Shown piece by piece: positions 1 to 16,473 of a stretch of 64,000 bases of DNA. The stretch comes from Amoebidium appalachense (taxonomy: Eukaryota > Ichthyosporea): the NCBI GenBank assembly GCA_963693365.1, contig CAVNZM010000005.1, positions 7,936,001 through 8,000,000 on the forward strand, given 5' to 3'. The notes under the pieces were generated by a model. That model searched no databases. It saw only the letters and a list, made by a program, of their open reading frames with translations, and had not been told where the DNA came from. The position numbers and the translations under genes are program-made. The first letter of the stretch is position 1, and the number at the start of each line of letters is the position of its first letter.

Positions 1-990
1 ACTTAAAAGGGACCTGAGTAGATGTTAAACGTCGCACGTGCGGCAACACGTCAGTACGTGTTAGGTGAAAGAGCAGGTTCACAGGGTGTTTGGCTGTGTC
101 TATGCCTCAGCAGCCTGTGTGCTGTGCACTTAGCCGTGTGTTCTGTGGTCTCCGGCCAAAGGCCCCATTTAGTGCGGCCCTAAAGGTTTGGCTTAGCAGT
201 TACTTTCCGCCCTACACCCTCCATCGCACCTACTCCCTCTCTTCTCTTCGCTGACTGCTCTGTTGCAGTCTTGTTTCGGTCCTTTCCCGACCCTGAGAGG
301 CTCCCCATCCCTACCCCTACCTGCACTAGATCCCTTCTGCCCCCTCCCCTCCCCCTCCCCCCGCCCCTTCTCTCCCTCCTCAGTCCCCCCCCCCCGACCG
401 CCCTCCCCTCCGCCCCGCTCTTCCCTCCTATCCCCGACACACACCACCACTACCTCCCAACCTACCCCCTCCGTCCGTCCGTCCGTCGCCCCCAGGCTTG
501 CACGGTGCCAGGCATGCAAGCAGGCATACCGTATGCATATCTGTTCACTTCTGTGGTGTGTGGCTCTAGCCCTTCACTGGCTGACACAAACATACAGGCG
601 GTCTGTGCGCGGTCCTATTTCCGCTAGCCTGGCATGGCTGCAGCTACACAAAAACACAACCTACGCTCGAGCGGTACCGGTTGCAAAATGTAACGCGCAC
701 CATGCACGTGTGTCGCAGGCAGTACAGTATGACATCTGTTTACTCGAGGCAAAGAGAGACCAGTCTCAGGTATGGGTGGTTTTTGCTCGGAGTATCCCCT
801 CAGCGGTATGTCATGATCAAGTACATAAATGTCGGGTGATGATTATATATCAGGGTTTGCTTTCTCTATGTACGAGGCACGACTAAAAAAAGAAAAATCA
901 ATGAGGGGACCCCGTCTGAGCGCGGGATTCACAGAGAATCACTCAGATCAGTTTTATTGCAGCCACTCAGCAGCCCGCGTTCTAAATGAG
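1..990. other. Upstream flank without a supported gene
   Basis: No conserved coding segment was seen. The stretch 301-440 is very C-rich (several runs of C), so open frames through it are proline/serine-rich low complexity and not believable proteins. The remainder up to the CCAAT cluster is unremarkable and probably holds distal promoter sequence of the transporter gene. Confidence 0.5.
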
Positions 991-1078
991 CCAATCGCAG
1001 CGCGGCATATTGGCCATATATGGGGATGATGCGGTGCCGTTTGGACCAATAGGTGTACGGGCTAAACGGTCAGCCAAT
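991..1078 (+). promoter_or_regulatory. Cluster of three CCAAT boxes upstream of the SLC35D gene
   Basis: CCAAT pentamers occur at 991-995, 1046-1050 and 1074-1078, about 130-250 bp before the first coding exon. Similar clusters precede the EF-hand, DPP III and ion-channel genes. CCAAT is the known binding core of NF-Y; the regulatory role here is inferred from position and recurrence. Confidence 0.45.
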
Positions 1079-1211
1079 CAACATGCAGGTCGGGCGAGCA
1101 AGGCATGTGCGGGGCAGTGGCTAGCCTTGGAGAGCCTCAGTTGTACGCACAGCAGACACACACCACACAGGAAGGCACACAAGCAGGCACAGACAGGTCA
1201 AAAGCAGTGTA

Positions 1212-2603
1212 GTGGGCGGAGCAAGTAGCGAGAAAAATGGCGCTGGATATTCCGAAGGTGGAGGAGGGGAAGGGGGCGCCGAGCAGGGCCCCTCGGTGCG
1301 GCAACAGTTTGTGGCGGGGCTGTTTTACGCCGTGTCATCGTTTGCTATCATGTTTGCTAACAAGTTCGTGCTGACTTCGTATCATTTCCCATCGTTTCTG
1401 TTTCTGGCCCTGAGCCAGTTTGTGGCCACGCTAATCCTGCTGTCGTTGGGCAAGCATTTTGGCATCATCTCCTTCCCAGACCTAGACAGGCAAGTGTTAC
1501 CCGGCATGTGCATGTGGGCCCCTTTTCTCTGTGTCATGAGCCTGCCTGCCTTGGTGCACCGTGCCACTGTGTTGGGAAGGAGGTGAAAGGGGTTATTTGC
1601 TGCTAATTAGCAAAGCATACGTCGAGCAAGTAGATAACTTTACCTTTCCTCCGCAGGAAAATGTTCTGGAAGGTGTTCCCTCTGCCGTTCATCTTCATGC
1701 TCAACACGCTTACGGGGTTGGGTGGCACTCAGAAGATCAGCATCCCCATGTTTACGGTGCTGAGACGCTTCTCTATTGTGTTCACCATGGTGCTGGAGGG
1801 CTACCTGCTCAAGGTGCACGCGTCCAACCGCGTTAAATTCAGTGTGTTCTTGATGGTGTTTGGGGCGGTCATAGCGGCGGTGGACGACCTTGTGTTTGAC
1901 CTGGGCGGCTACACGTTCATCATGGTCAACAACCTGGCCACGGCCGCAAACGGGGTGGTGACGAAGAAGAAGCTGGACTCCAAGGAGCTGGGCACGTTCG
2001 GCCTGATGTTCTACAACACTCTGTTCTCGCTGCCGCTGCTGTTTGTGGTGTTCCTGTATGAGGGCACCATTCCGGCCCTGCAGCAGTTTGAGTTCTGGGC
2101 AGACCCGCGCTTCCTGTTCTGCTTCGTGTGTGCGTCGGGCATGGGCTTTGTGCTCAACCTCTCCATCTTCCACTGCACAAAGGTCAACTCGGCCCTCACC
2201 ACCACGGTCATTGGTGCGTATCCCCTCCCCTCCACCACCACCAAACACCCACACACACTTCCTTGTATCCCCTCCACCACAATCAAACACCCACCCACAC
2301 TACCTCGTATCATTTTCCCTCTACTCCCCTAAGCACCACCATCATAGTACACCCACACACACTGCCTCGGCCCGGCCTCTCCTTGCTGTTGAGCTCGTGC
2401 CCTCTTGAGCAGTGTTCTGATGCTTGGCTTGGTGTGCAGGGTGCCTCAAGAACGTCTTGTCGACATACATCGGCATGGTGGCCATTCCCGACTATGCCTT
2501 CACGTGGCCCAACTTCCTGGGCATCAACATCAGCATCATAGGTTCGCTGGTCTACTCATACGTCAAGTTCAAGGAGAACAACGGCAAGGGCGCTGTGCTA
2601 TAA
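1212..2603 (+). CDS. SLC35D-like nucleotide-sugar transporter (3 exons)
   Basis: Multi-pass Golgi/ER antiporter of the SLC35D type (family substrates: UDP-glucuronate, UDP-GalNAc, UDP-GlcNAc). Exons 1212-1489, 1657-2213 and 2440-2603 give about 332 residues against roughly 355 in animal SLC35D1. Family hallmarks seen in order: [66 protein letters not shown] and a C-terminal GKGAV. Intron 1 begins AG|GCAAGT, a GC-AG intron; intron 2 is GT-AG. The start is unresolved: the transmembrane frame has no in-frame ATG (the first near-cognate codon is GTG 1212), while the well-placed ATG at 1237 is one base out of frame with a G-rich run (1260-1278) in between, suggesting a homopolymer indel in the assembly. 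Exact substrate not predictable. Confidence 0.9.
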
Positions 2604-3190
2604 ACTCCACGCCACATTCCGCCTGGCTGGGCGGGCGCTGCGCGCACCCGGGGCATGTCTCTGGGCCCGGTCTGGGCGAAGTTTGGTGCGATAGAGTGCA
2701 ATATAGTAGTAATATAACACGTAACGAAGGGCGAGGGCTGTGTAATATAGTGACGAAGATAGAGCTGAAGCTAGAAATATATGCACGAACACGGGGGGGC
2801 ACTGTGTGCCCACCCATAGCGGCGGCCAGCACTTGGTGGCACCAGACCCTGTTGGTGGTGGCCCCGGGCTGGTGCTGTGGCCCGACTAAACAAGTCTGTG
2901 GCAGCCAGGCCGTTGTGTATTTCTGGGACTGGCCTGGAAGCTCGAGCTCTGGGTTTTTTATCCACGGCAAGGGTTTCACGGGGAAGGGGGCATGTTTAGG
3001 TGACTTCAAACGGCCGGGCGAAGCTGGGTTGTGTGCCAAGGTGCCAGAAAAAGACCAGTACTCGGGTTAGACACCAGCAACTGCAGGTGGTGCACTGCTC
3101 GGCCGACCGAGCCCGTGGGTTGCTCTGTGCTCGTGGTCAGGTTGAGTTACTACTATTCTGCGGTGGATGATATATCAAGCGACCTGGCTC

Positions 3191-3225
<35 letters not shown>

Positions 3226-3437
3226 CGTCGTCGACATCACATGTTATGAGGTCAATATATGACCACAAAATCATTGCAGGCCTCTTTCCCCTGGGACTTT
3301 TGTTTGACAGAGAGCTTCGTACAGCCTGCACCTGCCCCTGCTACACAGCAGCAGCCCACCTGCATACGTGCACCCCTCTAACATGGTGCTACATACCGTA
3401 GGCTTCAAAGTTGCTGTTGGCAGTCTGCCTGGGATAT
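2604..3437. other. 3' flank of SLC35D gene
   Basis: Holds the 3' UTR and spacer. No clear AATAAA was found near the stop. A run of about 34 G residues lies at 3191-3224. No coding homology seen. Confidence 0.5.
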
Positions 3438-3533
3438 CCAATCATGATGACTAAAAGCCTGTTGCCAGCCATGACTAGATAAGCAAAAGCCAATCGTATG
3501 TTTTTTTTATGACTTAATGTCCAGATAGCCAAT
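3438..3533 (+). promoter_or_regulatory. CCAAT cluster upstream of the EF-hand gene
   Basis: CCAAT at 3438-3442, 3490-3494 and 3529-3533, 200-300 bp before ATG 3739. This placement is part of the argument for using that ATG as the first codon of the EF-hand gene. Confidence 0.4.
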
Positions 3534-3738
3534 GGCCTGGTCCTTTTGTGCTGGCCCGAAAACAGGGCAGTTGCCGGTAGAGATATTGCATAGAGTCCGG
3601 CACAGATTAACGAACCTTAAGTACAGACGTCCTGCAACTTGAAATCTCATACGGTCACACAGCAAAGTTTGAAAAAACCTTGAGCGCACATACAAAGCTC
3701 ACCCACAGGCAATTCTGCATAGCACAGCAGCCAACACG

Positions 3739-6978
<3,240 letters not shown>

Positions 6979-7145
6979 GGCTGCTACCCGCAATGCAGGT
7001 TGCTGGCCAAGCAGCAGTCAGCTGGGGCGCTGGCTGGCGGGGCCAAGCTGTGGCCTGTTGAGGCCATGAGGGCCATGGTGGCCCATCATCCAGTGAGACA
7101 TATGAGGGGTGGCTGGTCTCCACCTCTGGGCCCACACAGGGGGCC

Positions 7146-7151
7146 AATAAA
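7146..7151 (+). terminator. Poly(A) signal AATAAA of the EF-hand gene
   Basis: AATAAA 168 bp after the stop codon at 6976-6978. The same hexamer follows DPP III, TMEM184 and TOP3B. Confidence 0.5.
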
Positions 7152-7987
7152 TAGCTTGCCCTGGGGGCCTGCATGGGCACACGGCCCAGGCCCCCTGCCC
7201 GTGTGTGCTGTGCACACACGTAGAGCAGCCACGTGCCATCCATGCCATACAGTGCACGTGCCCATGTCCACCTGTCCGCATGATAACAGAAGTCTTCCCC
7301 CCCTCTAACCCGGGTTGGGCAAATCCTTTTTTTTGGCTCTGCAAATCCTCCCGCGTGCTCTACTTCCCATTTATTCTTATAATCCCTCGGTTGAATTAAT
7401 TCACAGTGGCTGCCAGGGCTGCAGACGGAGTTTAAGTTCAACTGTGTGGTTGTGGTTAGGGGACCCTGAAAGGAACCACGCAATGCTAGGCTCCATGGGA
7501 AGTCAAGGCCTGTTCAGTGCTTTGCCTCGTGCACACCACACTGCTCGGTGGCCGTTTCATGATTTTGTGCCCAGCAGCCATTGCTAGTCTGGAAGATCAA
7601 AAGCAGCACAAACCCGACCCTTCAGCCCTCCCCCCCCTCCCTGATCCCTTCCCAACACCCACACACAAACATATACGAGCATATGCAGACGCTCGGCAAC
7701 AGGCATGCAGTCTTTGCAGGATTTTCAAACGAGTACTCATTTGGCTACAAATCTCACTTGGCGATCCCCCGGGCACTAGCCACAGCTTTTACCTCCCTCC
7801 CCCCCCCTCCTCTTCCCCAGGGCAGGAGATGATTGAATCCGTTCACTGCACACACACACAGGCATGGCATGTTGCACGGGCCCATGGGGTGCCTGAAGGC
7901 TCTGTGCCTCGAGTGTTCGACGTCAGCTGCAGGCAGGGCCAATGACCACAGGGCTAATAATAGTACGTGCCGGTCATGTGCTTGCAG

Positions 7988-8065
7988 ATTGGATTGGGCC
8001 CCTCATCATAGCAACCACCGCCAGTCCCACTGTGCACAGATTGCATTCTGAACGGTGCTGATTGG
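7988..8065 (-). promoter_or_regulatory. Three CCAAT boxes on the minus strand
   Basis: ATTGG (CCAAT on the minus strand) at 7988-7992, 7993-7997 and 8061-8065. The pattern matches the promoter clusters of annotated genes, but no gene was recognised on either side, so this is a possible promoter of an unannotated transcript. Confidence 0.25.
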
Positions 8066-8372
8066 TCGGCCAGGTATAGACACAAAGACTGATCAATCTT
8101 ACGTGGCTACTGTACCGGCACACACGTAATATATGATTTGTTATTATAATTTACCCCCAGCCTCGCTTATGGGGGGGAACTCGGTAGTACTAGAGCCAAC
8201 ACTCGGGTTGAATCATCGACAGGGCCAGGCGTTGTTTTATAACTGAGTGCACGATAGCGTCGTGCGTGATCTTCTTTGGGGTTTTCCCAATTTCTTCAGG
8301 TGTCCAATACGGGCAAATAGTCATGGCACTGGGGATGGTAAAAAAGGTGTGTTGGGGGCTGGGGGAAGGGGA

Positions 8373-8379
<7 letters not shown>

Positions 8380-8417
<38 letters not shown>

Positions 8418-8519
8418 GGGGGGGGGGGGAGGGGGAGAGGGGGGGGGGGGAGGAGGGGGAGCCGGTGTCATATGGGTGGGCTACGTTTGGAGTGTATGTG
8501 TGCGTGCGTGCGTGCGTGC

Positions 8520-8575
<56 letters not shown>

Positions 8576-8665
8576 ACGTGTTTGTGTGTGTGTGTGTGTG
8601 TGTAAGGGGGTTGGCGGCGGGGGGAGGAGGGGCGGGGGGGGGGGGGGGGGGGGGGGAGGGGGGAG
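8380..8665. repeat. Poly-G / (GT)n compound tract
   Basis: G-rich runs 8384-8460, then (TGCG)n and (GT)n 8500-8603, then further poly-G 8610-8670. Low complexity only. Confidence 0.9.
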
Positions 8666-9313
8666 AGGGGGGGAGTAAACAGAACTTGAAGGTGGGCTTG
8701 TACAGCTACATCATGATCATTGCGAGCCCAATCAAGCATGCAGGTGCACGGCAGTAGCAAAGATCAGGCAATGGCCCTCAGCCCACACATCGCAGCTGGG
8801 GTTGAGACACAGCTGGCCGGCAACCACATATGATTGTGCGGCCTGGCAGGGGATTCTTGAACTAGATAGCGGCAGGGGGGGGGGGGGGGAGGAGGACCTG
8901 TCCGCTATAATAAATCTGGGATCCTGTGGGGCTCAAGGTGGCTCGACGGGGGGACCCAACCCACCGGCTGCCATGGTTCTGAATAGATCAAATAATACTT
9001 AGGACGATGAGCGAGTGTGTGGCTCCCTCATGTGGCGGTCTATCATGGCCCATCAAGTTGGGTATTACTAAGTGATCCCATTGCATGCCCAGTCAAACAA
9101 TGCTGGGATTGCTTGGCCTATGATTTGATGATTACTGAACGAGTAAACTTTTTCATGCTACACACGGCGGGCTTCTCCCCCCCCCCCCCCCCCCCCCCCC
9201 CCCAATAAAAAAAACGAAAAAGAGGCCTTCCCCCCCTCCCCCCCCCCCCCCCCCCGTTGACGGGGTCCCTCACCTGCGGGAAGGCTGACTTACATTATAG
9301 TAATGCTCACTCG

Positions 9314-9317
<4 letters not shown>

Positions 9318-9370
<53 letters not shown>

Positions 9371-9402
9371 CCACACAAACACACACACACACACACACAC
9401 AG
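9318..9402. repeat. (CA)n microsatellite
   Basis: Two blocks of CA dinucleotides, 9318-9368 and 9375-9402, separated by a short interruption. Confidence 0.9.
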
Positions 9403-9895
9403 TCACAGTGCACGTTCACAATCTTGCACACAGACCAGCTCACATGTGTACCTTCACATGTACAAGCACCCACGTTCGCTGTGTTGCACCCAGAGCCAAA
9501 CACGAAACAGCCAAAGCACAGGTATTTATCCCACACCAGCTTCAAGGATTTTATATTCATTATTACTATTTAATATTAGGTAACCACATTCCATCACTAA
9601 GGTTGCTATGTTGATATGGGGTTACTATCTTGTTTAACGGTTGTATCACACATACGATGAATATTCCTTCTCCTACAGAATCAGCTTTTCCTCGCATGGA
9701 TATACGTGCAGCCAATGGCTCTAGTATGTGATCATAAACGGGATGCATAAAGCAAGCAAACCCCAATAACATGTCACCAGCAGGCGACCACAGGTGATGT
9801 GTCTCCCACAATGGCTAAAATTCAACGTCAGTTGGTCTTTCTGACGAGTGGAGGCGCCATATCGCATAGCTGTTTGCCACACACACACTTACCCA

Positions 9896-10034
<139 letters not shown>

Positions 10035-10343
10035 TAGACGGACCCGCACGGAGTGCCGGGCTGCTTACGAGTGTGTGGATCTATCATACGAGTGCCTAAT
10101 TGCTGATCAATTAGTGATTGCACGAGAGGTATATACCCAATGCGCCCACACTCTCAGACAGATTGAGTACCGCACGGTTACAGTCTGATTACAAGAGGGA
10201 GCGGAACCACAGCAAAGGCCTTACACGACTGCACTATTAAAGATGCACCTGAACCGTGTACTTGGCCCAAGTGTCCCACCTATTCACGCCTCATATCTCC
10301 GACCACGGTACCATCTCACATTCATCTCACATTCATCTCACAA

Positions 10344-11349
<1,006 letters not shown>

Positions 11350-11530
11350 AGTAACCAGTATTGTTACTGGAGGAGCACTACATGCTATATTCCGTCAGAC
11401 AGTATGACCGTCTTAGCGCGGCAGTCTATCATCCCTGTCCCCATGTTATTATAAGTTTCGTTAGAAAGTGCCACATGGCAAACTGTCGAGGCCGATGCTG
11501 TACTTGACCGCGGGTTCCCATATGTACTCC

Positions 11531-11608
11531 GGTGATGGAACATAGTTGCCGGCGATGGAACATTGTTGCCGGCGATGGAACATTGTTGCCGGCGATGGAA
11601 CATAGTTG
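11531..11608. repeat. 20-bp tandem repeat, about 4 units
   Basis: Units share GTTGCCGGCGATGGAACAT. Not attached to a recognised gene. Confidence 0.85.
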
Positions 11609-12371
11609 AGATCAAGAACGCACACCAAGTCTCACAGCGGGATGGAGCTGATGCGGGGAGGTCCGCAACGATCATACTCCCGAGGTTTGGTGCTGTGCAA
11701 GCCAATCATACATCACGAATTTTAGTCGACCAATTACTGCAAGATAAAAAAATGACCATGATCCTTGTGCTATCAAAATGCTATTGTTCAGCAACCACCA
11801 ATAACAATACACCAAGCAATTATGCCAACGAATTATAATCTGCAGGTGCTTGCGGCAAATGGTTGACCGTCTGTGCGGCAGTTGTCCGTCGGAGCCACCG
11901 CGGCGCTCGTCTGGTAGCTGCAGTGCAAAGGTGGACCTCAGCGGCAGCACCAGACACTAGCCACACATATTTTCAACTTTATTGAAACAGTCTAAAGAAC
12001 ACGGGCTGGAACTGCGTGGCGCAAGCAGTTGTGAAAATAGCTCTCTGTGTGGGTTGTGCACGTGTTAACGTTGGTTTGTAATGGGCCGAACCTTCAGCTT
12101 TGGAGTAGACAAGCACTTTAAATTTCAAGCTTCCAAAGCACGCACGGATACTGTTTTGCTGACTGGCAGGGGCACGAGTACAGCCAGCATTGCTAAAAAA
12201 TCACAGTGCAAGTCGTACGTGTAGCTGCACAATCAGTATTGCAAGCTATAACCACCTATCGCCTGAAACATTGCCCGACGACCGTGCACTGCACATTTCT
12301 GCGGCCGGCACCCAGACCCTCACAGGTGTATTAGCCAACCACTACCATTAAGCTATAGCTAGGAACCTACC

Positions 12372-13253
12372 ATGCGTGCGCCCATGTTTTCATCTGTGCC
12401 CCAGCACGGCTGGGCCCGTGTGCATGTGTCAGGCCACCAGCCATGCACACATGCATCTCCGGCACACGGCCCATGGCACATGCAGGACACCCTGCAGCCC
12501 AGCTGGCCATATGCAGCTGCCGGCAGTGGGTGGGCCCTGGCCAGCCGCCCCAAGGATGACTGCCCCACACCCAGCCATGAAGAGCCTCCCATGGCCAGGC
12601 CCAACAGCATGCAGCAGTGCAAACCACGGTCTGAGAAGGAGAGGAATGCATCACCGAGCGGGCATGCATCAGCCCCACACACGGCCATTGCCATATGCAT
12701 CTCCCCCTCACCTACCAAGGCCAGGCCCTCGGCGCCCATAGACTGGCAAGGCAGCGTCCAGACAGCAGCAGCGGTGGGTGGGTGTGCGCACGGGCAGGGG
12801 GGCTATGACGGGGTGCAGGGAGCCATGCGCTACGGGGAGGTGACACGGTCGGTCTACGTCGTGGCCATGGTCTATGGGGAGCGGCTGCGGCAAGCCAAGG
12901 CCAGGGGCCACCCGCTGGGGGCGCTGGAGGCGGGCGGGCAGTGGTGCGGGCAGTGCGAGCGGGTGGGGCTGCTGGTGCTGGGCTGCAAGTACGTCGAGGA
13001 CGTGCCGTGGCCCAACAGCAGGTGGGCCGTGTGGGCCGGCATGGCCCTGGCCCGCCTCAACCACGTCGAGGCCGCCCTGCTGAAGGCCCTGGGCTACGCA
13101 CTGGCCGTGGCCCCCGCAGACTTTGACGCCTGTGCAAGCGCATACATGGCCGCCCTGCACAAGTGCGCCCTGCCCCCTGTCCTGCAAGGCCACCAGGTAC
13201 GTGTCCTGGCACCCACTGCACATTCCAAACACACCCATGGGACACAACCCTAA
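12372..13253 (+). CDS. Cyclin-fold protein, PHO80/PCL-like (ORF, probably partial model)
   Basis: Open frame of 293 codons. Residues about 145-265 look like a cyclin N box of the PHO80/cyclin-P class: SVYVVAMVYGERL, then LLVLGCKYVEDVPWPNSRW (family pattern of a helix ending K-y-x-d followed by N and W), ARLNHVEAALLKALGYALAV (family pattern LN-x-x-E-x-x-x-L-x-x-L) and DFDACASAY. Such cyclins partner Pho85-like CDKs. The first 130 residues are low complexity and the true start may be later. A strong donor (CACCAG|GTACGT) at 13198 suggests the last 20 codons are intronic and that the ORF stop, which is the TAA target duplication of the adjoining MITE, is accidental; downstream exons were not found. 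Assignment rests on motif recognition only. Confidence 0.55.
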   Translation: MRAPMFSSVPQHGWARVHVSGHQPCTHASPAHGPWHMQDTLQPSWPYAAAGSGWALASRPKDDCPTPSHEEPPMARPNSMQQCKPRSEKERNASPSGHASAPHTAIAICISPSPTKARPSAPIDWQGSVQTAAAVGGCAHGQGGYDGVQGAMRYGEVTRSVYVVAMVYGERLRQAKARGHPLGALEAGGQWCGQCERVGLLVLGCKYVEDVPWPNSRWAVWAGMALARLNHVEAALLKALGYALAVAPADFDACASAYMAALHKCALPPVLQGHQVRVLAPTAHSKHTHGTQP

Positions 13254-13931
13254 GGGCGTGTTTGGCAACCCTCCAAAAAGCGTATTCGTATTTATAGCGA
13301 AAAGACGATCAATCGTGTTTATAAAATTATTTTGTGGTATGTGTATTTAGGGCTGAAATACGATTATGCCGTACCAAACACGCCTAAACACAAAAGTTGA
13401 GCCCGCCCGATCGTATTTACTTTTCACCAGTGGAATGCGAAAAGTGTATGTTTCAGATTTTTGATTGGGCCCAGGGGTGTAAACCAAAAATTATACATTT
13501 ATTACCTCGAAGAGTAATTAAAGTCAACATGGGGCGTGTTCTTTTTTCCCTGTTTTATATGGAAATAAATACTTAGATACTTTGGTGTACATGCCAAAAG
13601 TATTCTTTATTTATGTCGTAAAAAGGCATTATGGGGAAAAGAACAGCCACTGACCCAATTTTCACCAATACCAAACCATAATAACCATAGAAGGTACATT
13701 GCGGTGCAAATATTGGATTGGATCAGAGTGATCCAATAGATGCTCATATCGCTTATGATTGGCTTAAAGTTATATCTCCTTTTCGAAAATCATATTTAGA
13801 GCGATGTCCATCGTCTTTAGCGTAAATTGAAACCTGTGGCGCGTTTGGCAGGAGACATATTCGTATTCGTCTTTAGGCCGAAAAGACGAATACGATGAAA
13901 AGACGATATAACTGTGTTGCCAAACACGCCC
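13254..13931. mobile_element. PIF/Harbinger-like MITE, 678 bp, with TAA target duplication
   Basis: The ends are perfect 16-bp inverted repeats GGGCGTGTTTGGCAAC (13254-13269 and its complement 13916-13931). Both flanks carry TAA (13251-13253 and 13932-13934), the 3-bp TWA target duplication typical of PIF/Harbinger elements. No transposase frame is present, so it is non-autonomous. Internal motifs around 13373 and 13528-13665 resemble the ends and may be a nested relative. It lies just downstream of, or in an intron of, the cyclin-like gene. Confidence 0.8.
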
Positions 13932-14459
13932 TAATACTGAAGTGATACACACATGCACCTCGGTGCACCCATTCACATAATGGACCACACAGCACGCACG
14001 TGCACACACACGGAGTGCCTGAGAAAAATTAGCCAATAACCTGCGACTGATCAACACCACACACACAAAGTGACGAGAGATAAGTCCCAGGCAAGGGAGC
14101 CTCGAGCCAACTCAAAACTAGAACCACTTGCACACAGCAAGGGGTTTTACACTGGATTTAGCCTTGTGATCAGAGCACTACATCAACATAGACGTGGCAT
14201 AATATGTGTCACACGCAGAAGAGATATCGCCTGCCGTGGTTGATGCCAACAATCATGACCATATTCATCGAAACGACAAACTAATATTGGTAGCACATAC
14301 ATGCATTCAGTACAACACACACCAATGAATTGATAAGCCACCGACACCGTGATCGTGTGCGTTCACCTGCTTAACCCCACAAGCCCATTTGCACACCAAG
14401 TTCCACTGCAGCAACCTTTCTCCCCCCGTGGCCCGGTGCACATGACACATGCACACACA

Positions 14460-15310
14460 CCACACCCTCGTTATGATTATCATGCACACACACCCTCATT
14501 TTATGATTATCATGCACACACACCCTCATTATGATTATCATGCACATACACCCTCATTATGATTATCATGCACACACACCCTCATTGTGATTATCATGCA
14601 CACACACCCTCATTATGATTATCATGCACACACATAGACCTACACCCTCATTATGATTATCATGCACACACACCCTCATTATGATTATGATGCACACACA
14701 CCCTCATTATGATTATCATGCACACACATAGACCTACACCCTCATTATGATTATCATGCACACCGTCACCACCCTCATTACGATTATCATGCACACACAC
14801 CCTCATTGTGATTATCATGCACACACACCCTCATTATGATTATCATGCACACACATAGACCTACACCCTCATTATGATTATCATGCGTGACACACCCTCA
14901 TTATGATTATCATGCACACACACCCTCATTATGATTATCATGCACACACATACACCCTCATTATGATTATCATGCACCGACACACCCTCATTTTATGATT
15001 ATCATGCACACACACCCTCATTATGATTATCATGCACACACACCCTCATTATGATTATCATGCACACACACCCTCATTATGATTATCATGCACACACACC
15101 CTCATTATGATTATCATGCACACACACCCTCATTATGATTATCATGCACACACATACACCCTCATTATGATTATCATGCACACACATACGTATACACCCT
15201 CATTATGATTATCATGCACATACACCCTCATTATGATTATCATGCACACACATACACCCTCATTATGATTACCATGCACACACACCCTCATTATGATTAT
15301 CATGCACGCA
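14460..15310. repeat. 28-bp minisatellite, about 30 units
   Basis: Each unit carries CCCTCATTATGATTATCATG followed by CACACA spacer; the core ATGAT-T-ATCAT is an odd palindrome with 5-bp arms. Unit length varies through changes in the CACACA part. Confidence 0.95.
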
Positions 15311-16473
15311 TGTGCACGTGCACGCACGGCCTTGGCTATTAGCATGCAGTTGAGCATGTACGGTGGACACACACAGGGTGGCACCATCGTAAGCCAAAAA
15401 TGTGGCGGAAATGCCCACCACCAAGCACACATCCAGACACATTGGATACACAGTCCGTGTCCACAATGGCTCTGGGCTGCACATTTTCCCAGTCTGGTAG
15501 CAATAATGCATGCTCTGATAATGAGTGCATCATGTGCACATGTGTACATACACATGGGCCTTTCTAACAAAAATTGCATCAGTCGCCCAGTGTCCCGGCC
15601 AGCCCGGCCCCAGCCTACCCGACTTTGGCTGCAGCGGCGTCCACTCGACCTCCCCACCGGGCCCAGCCAGTGCGCAGCCAGTGCACCCCCCAGGGGGCCA
15701 TGCCGTGGGCTACTGCACGCACGGCCAAGTTCATGGGCCCACAGGGCACGTGGGTGTGACCGTGCATATGTATGGGCCCACGTATACGAACTGCCCGTGG
15801 CTCAGGGCCCACCGTGCAAGGGCAAGAGCTGGCAGCAGTAGGGCTGCGCTGGCATAGTGAGCATACCAGATGGTGCATTAGAAATTTAGCAACAGTGGTG
15901 TAATGCATGTGCACTTTTTGTTTCTATCATTAGCTTGGTCTGGCCCACTGGGCCGTGGCAGCACCGTGGCCAGGGCTTCTGAGACGAAAGGAGTCACGTA
16001 CATACGCAAAGTGACACGGTACGCGTGTAAATTTAATTCTTAAAAATAAACAGGTATAAACAGTGCACAGTGCACCTGTTAATGCTGGTGATACAAAATC
16101 AGGCATGAAATAGTGCCACGGCACACCTGTGTGTTATTGCGGTGATAATACATACGCAGGTATAAACAGTGCCCCGGTACACATGTCAATACTGAAATAC
16201 AAAAACAGGCATGATATGGTGCCATGGTACTACAGCCTGAATCAATGGGCACAAGCTTGAGCACTGGTGTCTCCACAGCCACCATGGCCCAGCGTCACCC
16301 ATGCCGAGCAGTCCGAGGTGGCTGATGACGGATGTGCCATGTACCATCAGGCAAGAATGTAAAGGCATGTTGGCTGATAGGAAGGTGAGACAACATAGCT
16401 GCCAGTGAGCGGCATGTAGCCCAGGGCGCCTAGGGCAAGGCACACTGCATGGTGGTGGCGGGGCCAAGCCAGC
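15311..16473. other. Spacer between the 28-bp array and the membrane-protein gene
   Basis: No coding homology seen. Region 16010-16230 contains imperfect copies of a motif (AGGTATAAACAGTGC at about 16051 and 16158; ACAAAATCAGGCATGAAATA at 16094 with a related copy near 16201), an old degenerate duplication. It includes the 3' UTR of the minus-strand gene. Confidence 0.45.

Noticed and set aside
2405-3070. 221-codon frame overlapping the last SLC35D exon
   Set aside because: Out of frame with the conserved transporter C-terminus and without recognisable composition.
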